Shown here: positions 53,210 to 61,901 of the stretch, in pieces | Layout: each line of letters opens with the position of its first letter | Numbering within the stretch: the stretch's first letter is position 1 | NCBI RefSeq assembly: GCF_024300645.1 | Contig: NZ_CP101291.1 | Span: 806,001 to 870,000 of the forward strand | DNA: 64,000 bases | DNA from: Alteromonas sp. LMIT006 | GTDB taxonomy: Bacteria > Pseudomonadota > Gammaproteobacteria > Enterobacterales > Alteromonadaceae | Reading direction: 5' to 3' | Program-made: the position numbers and the translations under genes | The notes under the pieces: generated by a model | Told to the model about the DNA's origin: nothing | Database searches by the model: none | What the model saw: only the letters and a program-made list of their open reading frames with translations

Positions 53210-55498
53210 GTGCGAGCCTTTTTTTGTTTATTACTAATTGCTGTATTCAGTTGTTCAGTATGTGCAAAGTTAGATGTGCCTTTTAATGTCGATCACAACG
53301 TGGTGATTGATGGACACATTTCTGATAAAGAATGGTCTCATGCCAACCGCATTGATGTGAACAACGTCATGCGTCCCTTTAACAATCTCCCCGCACCAGT
53401 CAATACCACCGTCAGCTTTTTTGAGGATGGGCAACAGTTATATATACTCTTTGAAGCCTATGATTCTTCACCAAACGATATACAAGCTCGACTTGTTGAC
53501 CGCGACCTGATTTGGGGTGACGATATCGTTGGCGTCAAAATCGATACCTTTAATGACGGACGCTTAGCCTATCAATTTTTTGCCAATGCCTTGGGTATTC
53601 AATCCGATGCGATTCAAAACGAGATGACCGGGAATGAGTCAGACAGTTGGAATACAATTTGGCAAAGCCAAGGTAAAATCACAGAGGATGGCTATATTGT
53701 TGAGTTTGCGATTCCGTTAAGCACTATGAACTTTTCGCAATCTGATGCAGAGAAAACTTGGGGTGTTGAGTTTGTGCGTTTTTATCCCAGGGAACACATG
53801 TATCGGATTTCTCATATTCAGTACGACCGCAACAACGCTTGTGACTTATGTCAAATGATGCCAGTGACTGGCTTTGCTAAAGCTGAGCAAGGCAAAGCCT
53901 TGGAGCTTGTGCCGACTATAATTGGTGGGTACTCACAAACACGAGAGGTTTCACCAACAAGCGACTGGGTTGGTGAGCGGGGACAAGAACTCGGTCTCGA
54001 TATTAATTGGGGGATTACTCCGGAGATATCTTTACAAGGCACCTTGAATCCGGATTTTTCACAGGTCGAATCCGACTCAGCTCAAGTGTCCGTGAATAAT
54101 ACGTTTGCGTTATTTTTCCCAGAAAAACGTCCGTTTTTTGTCGAGAATGCCGATTACTTTACTTCTATGCTCAATCTCATTTATACACGAAATATCAATG
54201 CGCCAGAGTACGGTATCAAATTGACAGGCAGGTTAGCGCAGCATTCATTAGGCGTATTCTTTGCCAATGATGAAACGACCAATTTCCTAGTGCCAGGTAA
54301 TCTGGGTTCAAGAGTGGGCACATTAGAGAACAAATCCAACAATATGGCGCTACGTTATCGTTATGATGTCAATAAAGACCTCTCTTTGGGTATTGTGTCT
54401 ACCTTGCGTGAAGCGGATGATTATCACAACTACGTATTTGGGGTGGATACCAAATGGACACCGACGGATAAGGATAATATTCGCATTCAGTATGTATATT
54501 CAGACACAGAATATCCGCAGGACTTGTATCAGCAATTCTGTGACGATGAGTTGTGTAATGAGCGAGATGCGTTTTCAGAAGCGGCCTTGCGCACACAGTA
54601 TGGCGATTCGATTGGCGGTGGCGCGTTTCGCTTAGAATATCGCAGAGATACCGAACATTATTTTATCCGAGTAGGGCATTTTGACCACGAGGCTGATTTT
54701 CGCGGAGATTTGGGGTTTGTCTCGAGAGTGGATCGCAGGACATCTGTCATAGGTGGCGGGTATATCTGGCGCAGTGAAGAAGCGTGGTGGAATCGTTTGC
54801 GCTTGCGCGGGGACTGGGATATTCATCACGATGACAATGGCGATTTGTTAGAAAAAGAAATCGAAACGTTTTTCTCAATCGATGCCAAATATGATACTTA
54901 CATTGATTTTGGGCAAACTCGGCGACAACGGGTGGGTTTGAGACACGATCCAAGTGTATTAACTATTGCCAGCAATACCACATTATTTGACGAGTATTTT
55001 AATCGCTTGATCATTGAAACGCGTCCAACTGCCGATTTGGAGTTATTTCAGCGTTTCTCACAAGGTGAGCAGATTGATTTTGCTAATAATCGAGTGGGTG
55101 AACGCTTTGTTTCCGATTCATCATTTGAGTATCAGTTTAATCGTCATCTAAAGCTCAATGCTGGGTATGAATACGTCGAACTCGACGCGAGCGGCGCAAA
55201 CGTATTCACGGCAAAAGTATTGCAAGGGCGCATGACCTATCAGTTTGATGCCAAACAATTTGTACGCCTCATTGTGGATGTATCAGAAGTCGAGCGCAAT
55301 GTGGATAATTACATTGATGATGTAACGCCGTATTACAAAGATATGGGCGTGCAGCTTTTGTATTCTTATAAAGTCAATCCATTGACCAAGTTTTTCTTGG
55401 GTTATTCGGATGCGGGTTTTCAAGATGAAACAATGGAACGACTGACGAGCAACGAGCGTTCGGTGTTCTTCAAAATCTCCTTCGCCTATACTCAGTAG
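53210..55498 (+). CDS. CBM9-like plus DUF5916 outer-membrane protein
   Basis: 762 residues. The GTG at 53210 is chosen because GGGAGGA ends five bases before it and it gives a clean signal peptide (MRAFFCLLLIAVFSCSVCA). Residues ~25-210 form a carbohydrate-binding family 9-like domain (NVVIDGHISDKEWSHANRID, WGDDIVGVKIDTFNDGRLAY, DGYIVEFAIPLSTM). The DUF5916 beta-barrel follows (SLQGTLNPDFSQVESDSAQV, FFPEKRPFFVENADYF). It ends in aromatic residues (VFFKISFAYTQ). Probably a glycan-binding outer-membrane porin-like protein, controlled by the divergent hybrid regulator. Confidence 0.85.
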   Translation: MRAFFCLLLIAVFSCSVCAKLDVPFNVDHNVVIDGHISDKEWSHANRIDVNNVMRPFNNLPAPVNTTVSFFEDGQQLYILFEAYDSSPNDIQARLVDRDLIWGDDIVGVKIDTFNDGRLAYQFFANALGIQSDAIQNEMTGNESDSWNTIWQSQGKITEDGYIVEFAIPLSTMNFSQSDAEKTWGVEFVRFYPREHMYRISHIQYDRNNACDLCQMMPVTGFAKAEQGKALELVPTIIGGYSQTREVSPTSDWVGERGQELGLDINWGITPEISLQGTLNPDFSQVESDSAQVSVNNTFALFFPEKRPFFVENADYFTSMLNLIYTRNINAPEYGIKLTGRLAQHSLGVFFANDETTNFLVPGNLGSRVGTLENKSNNMALRYRYDVNKDLSLGIVSTLREADDYHNYVFGVDTKWTPTDKDNIRIQYVYSDTEYPQDLYQQFCDDELCNERDAFSEAALRTQYGDSIGGGAFRLEYRRDTEHYFIRVGHFDHEADFRGDLGFVSRVDRRTSVIGGGYIWRSEEAWWNRLRLRGDWDIHHDDNGDLLEKEIETFFSIDAKYDTYIDFGQTRRQRVGLRHDPSVLTIASNTTLFDEYFNRLIIETRPTADLELFQRFSQGEQIDFANNRVGERFVSDSSFEYQFNRHLKLNAGYEYVELDASGANVFTAKVLQGRMTYQFDAKQFVRLIVDVSEVERNVDNYIDDVTPYYKDMGVQLLYSYKVNPLTKFFLGYSDAGFQDETMERLTSNERSVFFKISFAYTQ

Positions 55499-55652
55499 AC
55501 AGGCCAATATTTTAGCATAATCACAATTCGATAAATGCTTGCTTTTTGGTCAAAACCTGCGTAATATTCGCGCCCTTACAGCCAATCCCATTTATTCCTT
55601 GTCTTAGCGCAGCAGGCTGTACTGCAAAGACTACAAACCATAAGGAATCACG

Positions 55653-56042
55653 ATGCGTCATTACGAAATCGTATTCATGGTTCACCCTGACCAGAGTGAA
55701 CAAGTACCAGGTATGATCGAAAGATACACTGGTATCCTGACCCAAGAAGGCGGTCAGATCCACCGTTTAGAAGACTGGGGCCGTCGTCAATTGGCATACC
55801 CAATCGAAAAACTACACAAAGCACACTATGTTCTAATCAATGCCGAAGCCACTGCTGAAGCGGTTGAGGAACTAGAAACTGCATTCCGTTTCAACGATGT
55901 TGTCCTTCGTAACTTAGTTATCCGCACTAAAGATGCAGTAACTGAACCTTCACCTATGAAGAAAGAAGAACGTCGTGAACAACGCTCAGAGTCAGCGCCT
56001 GCTCCAGAAGCAAAAGCTGAATCTACTAACGAAGAAGCATAA
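55653..56042 (+). CDS. rpsF: 30S ribosomal protein S6
   Basis: 129 residues, starting [20 protein letters not shown]. Contains the S6 fold blocks [20 protein letters not shown] and [19 protein letters not shown], then an acidic Ala/Glu/Pro tail as in gammaproteobacterial S6. It binds the 30S platform together with S18. AAGGAA precedes the start. First gene of rpsF-rpsR-rplI. Confidence 0.97.
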   Translation: MRHYEIVFMVHPDQSEQVPGMIERYTGILTQEGGQIHRLEDWGRRQLAYPIEKLHKAHYVLINAEATAEAVEELETAFRFNDVVLRNLVIRTKDAVTEPSPMKKEERREQRSESAPAPEAKAESTNEEA

Positions 56043-56053
56043 GGAGAGTACTC

Positions 56054-56281
56054 ATGGCTCGATTTTTTAGACGTCGTAAATACTGCCGCTTCTCAGCCGA
56101 AGGCGTTGCAGAGATTGATTACAAAGATACTGCTACTTTAAAGAACTACATTACTGAATCAGGTAAGATCGTTCCTAGCCGTATCACAGGTACTAGTGCA
56201 AAGTATCAGCGTCAGCTATCAACTGCTATCAAACGTGCGCGTTTCTTAGCGTTGTTACCTTACACTGATGGCCACAAATAA
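56054..56281 (+). CDS. rpsR: 30S ribosomal protein S18
   Basis: 75 residues: [20 protein letters not shown], then [20 protein letters not shown] and [20 protein letters not shown], standard S18. It starts 11 bases after rpsF. In many gammaproteobacteria priB sits between rpsF and rpsR; here there is no room for it. Confidence 0.98.
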   Translation: MARFFRRRKYCRFSAEGVAEIDYKDTATLKNYITESGKIVPSRITGTSAKYQRQLSTAIKRARFLALLPYTDGHK

Positions 56282-56295
56282 GCGCGGAGTTAGCA

Positions 56296-56748
56296 ATGGA
56301 TATTATTTTATTAGATAAGATCGCTAACTTAGGCGGTTTAGGCGACCAAGTTTCAGTGAAAGCCGGTTATGCTCGTAACTTCTTGTTCCCACAAGGAAAA
56401 GCAGTACCTGCAACCAAAGACAACGTCGCTAAATTTGAAGCACGTCGTGCTGAATTAGAAGCGAAAATTGCAGAAGCATTAACCGCTGCTCAAGCGCGTG
56501 CTGACCAGTTGGCGGCTTTTGAAGCGGTGACTATCGCATCACCCGCGGGCGACGAAGGCAAGTTATTCGGTTCTGTTGGTACGCGTGACATCGCTGATGC
56601 CATTACTGCTGCAGGCGTTGCCGTTACTAAAGCTGAAGTTAAATTACCTACTGGTACTTTACGTGAGCTTGGTGAGTACGACATCGACGTACAACTACAC
56701 TCTGACGTTACTGCAACTGTGAAAGTTGTGATTGTTGCTGAAGCGTAA
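56296..56748 (+). CDS. rplI: 50S ribosomal protein L9
   Basis: 150 residues: [20 protein letters not shown] and [20 protein letters not shown] give the N-terminal L9 signature; a long connecting helix (~40-75) and a C-terminal domain ([15 protein letters not shown]) follow. Binds 23S rRNA near the L1 stalk. Last gene of the operon, followed by a good terminator. Confidence 0.97.
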   Translation: MDIILLDKIANLGGLGDQVSVKAGYARNFLFPQGKAVPATKDNVAKFEARRAELEAKIAEALTAAQARADQLAAFEAVTIASPAGDEGKLFGSVGTRDIADAITAAGVAVTKAEVKLPTGTLRELGEYDIDVQLHSDVTATVKVVIVAEA

Positions 56749-56774
56749 GCACTAAATACGAAACGTTTTTAGTA

Positions 56775-56811
56775 AAACACCACCTTAGGTCACTAAAGTG
56801 GTGTTTTTTTT
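56775..56811 (+). terminator. Terminator after rplI
   Basis: AAACACCAC...GTGGTGTTT 9-bp stem extended by an inner TTAG/CTAA, followed by a T-run. It also lies at the end of the convergent immunity-like gene, whose 3' end overlaps it. Confidence 0.8.
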
Positions 56812-57087
56812 ATGTCTTTTTATTGCTAATTTGTCCAATGCGAAACAATGCCATTGAAAGTAAACAAAACCAGCAAAGCCTCCAGTGATCAGCGATTGAA
56901 TGATGATGGATAAGTCAACTAGATATTGATTGCAAAGGATAATAATAACTATCACACATACGATGCCGATATATGGTGGTATAGTCCGAAAAACAGTTAG
57001 ATAGTTTTCCTTAAAAAAATCTAACTTGCTCTCGGAATCCCCTCCAGCATAAGCTGAGAGGGAGTGGTGACTTAAATATAGTTTCAT
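56785..57087 (-). CDS. Small membrane protein, putative bacteriocin immunity protein
   Basis: 100 residues with two predicted transmembrane helices (TIPPYIGIVCVIVIIILC and LSIIIQSLITGGFAGFVYF) and charged ends (KLDFFKENYL; AIKRHKKN). No family recognised. It begins 6 bases after the bacteriocin-like gene on the same strand. Small membrane proteins just downstream of class II bacteriocin precursors are usually immunity proteins, so this role is inferred from position and topology only. Confidence 0.6.
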   Translation of the reverse strand: MKLYLSHHSLSAYAGGDSESKLDFFKENYLTVFRTIPPYIGIVCVIVIIILCNQYLVDLSIIIQSLITGGFAGFVYFQWHCFALDKLAIKRHKKNTTLVT

Positions 57088-57093
57088 GATATT

Positions 57094-57309
57094 TTATTTG
57101 CAATCCTCGTAAACAATAGAGGCAGCTGCATTACCAATCATATGGCCAATGAAACCGCCAAAAACTGCGCCAGCACCAAGTGTGGTGGCACCACCAACTA
57201 ATGTTCCAGCGGTAGTGAAAAAGCCTACAGTACCGTCTCTTACGACTTCACAAAAACCGTATTCACCGCCATTTACCGCTAAAATCTCGTTAGTATTAAG
57301 TGTCTTCAT
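57094..57309 (-). CDS. Double-glycine-leader class II bacteriocin/microcin candidate
   Basis: 71 residues from ATG 57309 (GGAG 7-8 bases upstream). The leader MKTLNTNEILAVNGG fits the double-glycine consensus (L-x-x-x-E-[IL]-x-x-V-x-G-G) cut by C39-peptidase ABC exporters. The predicted 56-residue mature peptide is rich in Gly/Ala with GxxxG-like spacing (GTLVGGATTLGAGAVFGGFI), typical of membrane-active peptides. It has two cysteines near its ends (EYGFC... and ...YEDCK) that could form a ring-closing disulfide. A putative immunity gene follows. No exporter or accessory gene is in this window. Confidence 0.75.
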   Translation of the reverse strand: MKTLNTNEILAVNGGEYGFCEVVRDGTVGFFTTAGTLVGGATTLGAGAVFGGFIGHMIGNAAASIVYEDCK

Positions 57310-57507
57310 ATTGAACTCCAAAAAAAGTATAGATAGAAATAATGTCTTTGAACTAAGACTATAGAATGATAAGTTGATTTAATTCTGAAGTAAGCTGACC
57401 AAAAGTTGAGATTTACATTGTTTTTTTTTATGTCTGGTAAACCTTTTGCCCTTCACATACGACATACTTTATAACACCAAACATATGTACATATTTCGGT
57501 AGGGATC

Positions 57508-57747
57508 ATGACAGTACAACCAGTAGCTTCCGTGTCGCATCAGATGACGCCGCATTACTGCGCCTTATCCGTTCGCATCAATGTCGATGCGCATGCTGGG
57601 GGGCGAATCAACAATGAGTTATCGACAGACAAAGTGGAGAAGCAAAAATATGGACCTGCAAGTTCGCTCAATTTTACAGCAGGTGAAGGGGATGGCCGGA
57701 TCAATATTGATACAGTGAGTGGACGAATTACGCTGAAGCACGATTAA
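57508..57747 (+). CDS. Unknown small protein, 79 residues
   Basis: ATG at 57508 follows GGTAGGGATC. The protein (MTVQPVASVSHQMTPHYCAL, ...GEGDGRINIDTVSGRITLKH) has no signal peptide or membrane helix; the end loosely recalls DUF4097-like beta repeats (INIDTVSGxITL). A clear terminator follows it and separates it from dnaB, which supports its being a transcribed unit. No family assigned. Confidence 0.45.
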   Translation: MTVQPVASVSHQMTPHYCALSVRINVDAHAGGRINNELSTDKVEKQKYGPASSLNFTAGEGDGRINIDTVSGRITLKHD

Positions 57748-57778
57748 CAGCCAAAATTAGCAGTTGAAACTGACATGC

Positions 57779-57809
57779 AAAAGGGGATAATGACTATCCT
57801 CTTTTTTTT
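57779..57809 (+). terminator. Terminator upstream of dnaB
   Basis: AAAAGGGGATA / TATCCTCTTTT stem with a 5-base loop and eight T's. The GTG of dnaB is only about 20 bases further on, so dnaB may be partly controlled by read-through or have its promoter within the preceding gene. Confidence 0.75.
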
Positions 57810-57827
57810 GGCAAATGGCTTACGGTT

Positions 57828-60713
57828 GTGGCAGATAATAATAAAAAACCTGACTCTCAAATCGAAAAACTCAAGATACCGCCACATTCGGTAGAAGCTG
57901 AGCAGTCGGTATTGGGGAGTATGCTGATCTCTCCTGATACTTGGGATAAGGTCACGGACATTGTCATTGCTGAAGATTTTTATTTGTTATCGCATCGTAC
58001 GATTTATAGTGCGATCCTTAAACTCCTTGGCGCTTCACAACCTGTAGACGTTATAACTGTTTCTGAGCATTTAGAGCAACATGATAAACTCGAAGAAGCG
58101 GGTGGTTTGTCTTATCTTGGAGAGCTCGCCAACAATACGCCGTCTGCGGCAAACGTCATAACATACGCCAGTATTATCAAAGAACGCGCCATTACTAGAG
58201 AGCTGATTGGTGTTGCTCATGATATTGCCGAAGTAGGCTATCATCCTGAAGGACGAGACAGCAGAGAAATTTTGGATCTGGCTGAAAGCAAAGTCTTTGA
58301 AATAGCCGAAAAACGCACCGGGCAGTCTGAAGGGCCGCAAAGTGTCACCAATGTTCTTGGCAAAACGGTTGAGCGATTAGATGCTTTAGTTAAGAGCAAC
58401 AAAGAAGTGACCGGTGTGACGACTGGATTTACCGACTTAGACAAAAAAACCAGTGGTTTGCAGCCGTCGGATTTGATAATCGTTGCCGCTAGGCCGTCGA
58501 TGGGTAAGTGCATCGTGAGCGGGTCTGAAATCATTGATCCGATGACTGGAGAGCTGAACACTATTGATACTCTGGTAGCGCAACAATCAGCATCACTTCT
58601 TAGTATCAATGATGCGTTTGAAGCCGTGAATGCGCGAGCAAGCGAATTTGTGGATGATGGGTTAAAACCTGTCTTTAAAGTCACAACGGCACTTGGTAAA
58701 TCAATAGAAACAACGATTACACATCCATTCTTAACCGGTCGAGGATGGTTACCATTAAGTGAAATTGCAGTTGATGAGCAAATAGCCGTACCAAGAGCAT
58801 TGCCTTATTTTGGTAATGAACAACCGCAAGAGCACAAGGTAAAAGCTATTGCTTACATGGTGACAGATGGCTCTACTCGCAATTCAACACCTCAATTTAC
58901 CAATGAGAATTCCGCGATTGTGGATGACTTCATCTCTGCAATGATTGCGTTTGAAGGCATTTCTGTTAATCCAGTTAAGGCAAAAAACAAAACCCCAAGC
59001 TATCGCATAAGCGCTAAATCTTCCACTTCCGGGTTATGTCGAGAACGCTTTGCTAAATACTTAAATCGAGCTATGGCACAACTTTCTATATCCGGAAAAG
59101 CGCTGGCTCAAATTTTATCATTGCAGCCTTCCACGATTAGTCAGTGGCGACACGCAGTTGCGTTACCTGAACCATCTATATATTTCCGTATGTGTGGGCT
59201 ATTGGGTGAAGAGTTTTCAAATGACTCACATAGTGATTGGCAAGCAGGCTCATGTCGTTATAACGCATTGACTGATTTTTTGGAGAATTGTCATTTATTG
59301 GATAAAAGCGCGCATGAAAAAGTGTTGCCTGAACAAGTGTTCACTTGGCATAAACCCGCGTTAGCTTTATTACTCAATCGCATGTTTGCTTGTGATGGTA
59401 GCGTATTTACCCAAGCCAATGGACAAAGTCGAGTGAGTTATGCCACCAGTAGTCCAAGGTTAAGTCTGCAAGTTCAGCATTTATTACTTCGTTTTGGCAT
59501 TATCTCAAAACGACGTGCTAAAAAGACGAAATACCATGGTGCCCACACGCCCTATGAAGTTGAGATTATGGGGCAGCAAGGGATTACTTTGTTTTTGAAT
59601 GACATCGGTATTCTAGGAAAGGAAAGAGCCTGTTCAGAGGCATTGCAAAACATTGAAGGGAAACAAACACACAGTAATATTGATAGCGTACCATTAAGCG
59701 TTAACGAATATGTTATTGCATTAAAGGGCGAGCGAAGTTGGCCGACCATCTTTGCAGCGGCTGGAAAAGAACCACCTCCAGGTTTTAATCCGCATTTAAC
59801 GGGAAAGTCTCAACGCCAGTTGTCTCGACAACGATGTCAGTTCTTTGCCGATTTATTTAATGACGATTACTTGAAGCATCTCGCACAGTCTGATGTTTTT
59901 TGGGATCGTATTGTTTCGATAGAGTATCAAGGATACAAACAGGTATATGACCTGACAGTGCCCAAGTATCACAACTTTGTGGCTCAAGACTTTTTTGTTC
60001 ACAATACCACATTTGCGATGAACCTCGTCGAAAATGCTATGATGATCGAAGAAAAACCAGTACTTGTGTTCAGTTTAGAAATGCCATCTGAGCAGTTGAT
60101 GATGCGGATGCTTGCCTCATTAAGTCGAGTGGATCAAACCAAAATCCGGACCGCTCAACTCGATGAAGAAGATTGGGCACGCCTGTCAAACACCATGGCA
60201 CAGCTAAAGGATAAGGACTGTGTGTACATCGATGATTCTTCTGGTTTGACCCCGATGGATGTGCGCTCTCGTGCGCGCAAACTCGCTCGGGAACGCGGCG
60301 GTTTGTCCATGATCATGATCGATTACCTTCAGTTGATGCGAGTGCCAGCGTTGTCTGACAACCGGACATTGGAAATTGCCGAGATATCGCGCTCACTTAA
60401 AGCCTTAGCGAAAGAGTTAAATGTACCGGTAGTCGCGTTGTCGCAATTAAATCGGACACTTGAGCAAAGAGCTGATAAGCGTCCGGTAAATAGTGACTTA
60501 CGTGAATCTGGCGCAATAGAACAAGATGCGGATTTGATCATGTTCATCTATCGCGATGAGGTATATCACGAAAACTCTGAAGAGAAAGGCATTGCAGAAA
60601 TCATTATTGGTAAACAGCGTAATGGTCCTATTGGTACGTGCCGCTTGGTATTCCAAGGACAATTTTCACGCTTTGAAAATTACGCAGGTCCTCATATGGG
60701 CGACCAATATTAG
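57828..60713 (+). CDS. dnaB: Replicative DNA helicase DnaB, split by an intein
   Basis: 961 residues as translated, about 462 after splicing (E. coli DnaB: 471). The N-terminal domain (PPHSVEAEQSVLGSMLISPD) and linker are followed by the RecA-type motor. The P-loop IIVAARPSMGK is interrupted after its Lys by the intein and resumes with TTFAMNLVENAM, so unspliced protein cannot bind ATP. Later motifs: FSLEMPSEQLMMRML, IMIDYLQLMRVP (Walker B/H3), ALSQLNRTLEQRADKRPVNS, DLRESGAIEQDADLIMFIYR. DnaB is the hexameric 5'-3' helicase of the replication fork. GTG start; no ATG fits. Bidirectional terminator downstream. Confidence 0.96.
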   Translation: MADNNKKPDSQIEKLKIPPHSVEAEQSVLGSMLISPDTWDKVTDIVIAEDFYLLSHRTIYSAILKLLGASQPVDVITVSEHLEQHDKLEEAGGLSYLGELANNTPSAANVITYASIIKERAITRELIGVAHDIAEVGYHPEGRDSREILDLAESKVFEIAEKRTGQSEGPQSVTNVLGKTVERLDALVKSNKEVTGVTTGFTDLDKKTSGLQPSDLIIVAARPSMGKCIVSGSEIIDPMTGELNTIDTLVAQQSASLLSINDAFEAVNARASEFVDDGLKPVFKVTTALGKSIETTITHPFLTGRGWLPLSEIAVDEQIAVPRALPYFGNEQPQEHKVKAIAYMVTDGSTRNSTPQFTNENSAIVDDFISAMIAFEGISVNPVKAKNKTPSYRISAKSSTSGLCRERFAKYLNRAMAQLSISGKALAQILSLQPSTISQWRHAVALPEPSIYFRMCGLLGEEFSNDSHSDWQAGSCRYNALTDFLENCHLLDKSAHEKVLPEQVFTWHKPALALLLNRMFACDGSVFTQANGQSRVSYATSSPRLSLQVQHLLLRFGIISKRRAKKTKYHGAHTPYEVEIMGQQGITLFLNDIGILGKERACSEALQNIEGKQTHSNIDSVPLSVNEYVIALKGERSWPTIFAAAGKEPPPGFNPHLTGKSQRQLSRQRCQFFADLFNDDYLKHLAQSDVFWDRIVSIEYQGYKQVYDLTVPKYHNFVAQDFFVHNTTFAMNLVENAMMIEEKPVLVFSLEMPSEQLMMRMLASLSRVDQTKIRTAQLDEEDWARLSNTMAQLKDKDCVYIDDSSGLTPMDVRSRARKLARERGGLSMIMIDYLQLMRVPALSDNRTLEIAEISRSLKALAKELNVPVVALSQLNRTLEQRADKRPVNSDLRESGAIEQDADLIMFIYRDEVYHENSEEKGIAEIIIGKQRNGPIGTCRLVFQGQFSRFENYAGPHMGDQY
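58509..60005 (+). other. DnaB intein (499 residues) with LAGLIDADG endonuclease and internal HTH
   Basis: Runs from Cys228 (CIVSGSEIIDPMTGELNT) to the terminal His-Asn, with Thr as the +1 residue (FFVHN|TTF). Splicing blocks: block A at the Cys, block B with the T-x-x-H motif (ETTITHPFLTGRGWLPLSEI), block F (YKQVYDLTVPKYHNFVAQDF) and block G (VHN). Two degenerate LAGLIDADG helices (AIAYMVTDGS and LLLNRMFACDGS) indicate a homing endonuclease. Between them an XRE-like HTH is visible (LSISGKALAQILSLQPSTIS, QWRHA), which may help DNA recognition. The insertion point is the DnaB P-loop lysine, a highly conserved homing target. Coding phase is exactly conserved. Confidence 0.93.
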
Positions 60714-60736
60714 GGATAATCGCAAAATTCGGTTAT

Positions 60737-60775
60737 AAAAAGCCCGCTCACACTTCAAAAGTGCAGCGGGCTTTT
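60737..60775. terminator. Bidirectional terminator between dnaB and the OmpA-like gene
   Basis: AAAAGCCCGCT (60737-60747) pairs with AGCGGGCTTTT (60765-60775), with an inner CACTT/AAGTG. A/T tracts on both sides allow use by both convergent genes. Confidence 0.9.
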
Positions 60776-60790
60776 GTTTGAGCTAATGGT

Positions 60791-61867
60791 TTATTCTTGT
60801 TCAGTAATCGCGATGATGACCGACACTACTCTGCGATTTTGCGCGTGTGCTGCATCAGTCATGGCATTGTTTACCGGACGAGATTCACCATATCCAATAC
60901 TCTCGATTCGATCAGCTGGCGCACCATGAACATCGATTAATACCTTGCGTACATTCTCTGCACGAGCCTCAGACAGAGCTTGATTAAATGCCTCTGAACC
61001 AACAACTGAGGTATGACCTTCAACGAGAGCCTGTGCTTGTGGGTAAGTGTTTAAAAACTCAGCGACTTTAGCAAAGTCCATGGAATTGGGATTTTTTACT
61101 AAGGCAGAGTTGTTGTCAAACAGTACGGTTAAGCTCACTTGTTTTTCTACTAACGTTTTTAACGCACACCCATTTGCGTCAACGGTTTTTCCTGAAGCGG
61201 TATTAGGGCATGAATCATTGCGGTTGAATACACCATCATTGTCGTCGTCTGAGTTGCGGTTTACGTCAATAGATTGTACAGCAGGCGTGTTTGACACAAC
61301 GTTGCTAGATGCGAGTGATTTGTTGACACTTGCGCGATTGACAGATTGGCCAAAGTGATATGATACGCCCAGTTTGACAACCAAATCATTGTAATCGTTT
61401 GCAAAATCACGATAGAAGCCAGCCTCGGTGATCAAACGAAGGTCTGTAGCGCCTCCCCATTGACTACCAAGACCAATAGCACCGGATAAAGAAGATTCAA
61501 TGCTATCATCTATTTGGCGAACACCGGCAAAGACGTAATGCTTGTCATTGTCAAAAAAATACATGCCGTCAAGGCCAAGATTCACGCCATCAATATCACC
61601 ATTAAGCGCATCAATATAGGTGCGAGTAGCTTCTAAACGCATAGCCCATTGAGAAGAAAAACGAATGCCGACTTCAGCGCCAGCCAGTTTTCCGTCGTCA
61701 TAGAGATTTTGCTCGTTAGGGCGAGAAGAGTCGCCAATATATTTGCCAGCAAAGACGCCTATCCATGATTGCTTAATATCATCAGTATTATGCTCATGTG
61801 CAATGGCCGGTAATGACAATGCTACGGTTAACGCAGAGGCTAGAATTAAGGTATTGTTGTGTTTCAC
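60791..61867 (-). CDS. OmpA-family outer-membrane protein
   Basis: 358 residues: signal peptide (LILASALTVALSLPAIAHEH, cut after AIA), an eight-stranded-type N-terminal barrel (~28-175; SWIGVFAGKYIG, AGAEVGIRFSSQWAMRLEAT, LVVKLGVSYHFG), a short TSP3-like calcium linker (SDDDNDGVFNRNDSCPNTAS), and a C-terminal OmpA peptidoglycan-binding domain (VLFDNNSALVKNP, VEGHTSVVGSEAFNQALSEA, RAENVRKVL, IGYGESRPV). It anchors the outer membrane to the cell wall. Convergent with dnaB over a shared terminator; the zur gene lies upstream on the same strand. Confidence 0.9.
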   Translation of the reverse strand: MKHNNTLILASALTVALSLPAIAHEHNTDDIKQSWIGVFAGKYIGDSSRPNEQNLYDDGKLAGAEVGIRFSSQWAMRLEATRTYIDALNGDIDGVNLGLDGMYFFDNDKHYVFAGVRQIDDSIESSLSGAIGLGSQWGGATDLRLITEAGFYRDFANDYNDLVVKLGVSYHFGQSVNRASVNKSLASSNVVSNTPAVQSIDVNRNSDDDNDGVFNRNDSCPNTASGKTVDANGCALKTLVEKQVSLTVLFDNNSALVKNPNSMDFAKVAEFLNTYPQAQALVEGHTSVVGSEAFNQALSEARAENVRKVLIDVHGAPADRIESIGYGESRPVNNAMTDAAHAQNRRVVSVIIAITEQE

Positions 61868-61901
61868 AATTCATCCTGGAAAGTTAGTTTGTAAGTGTGC
61901 T

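Noticed and set aside
55577-55621. TACAGCC/GGCTGTA hairpin before rpsF as an S6:S18 leader regulator
   Set aside because: The stem is only 7 bp with a 31-nt loop and I could not identify the conserved internal features of the known S6:S18 motif.
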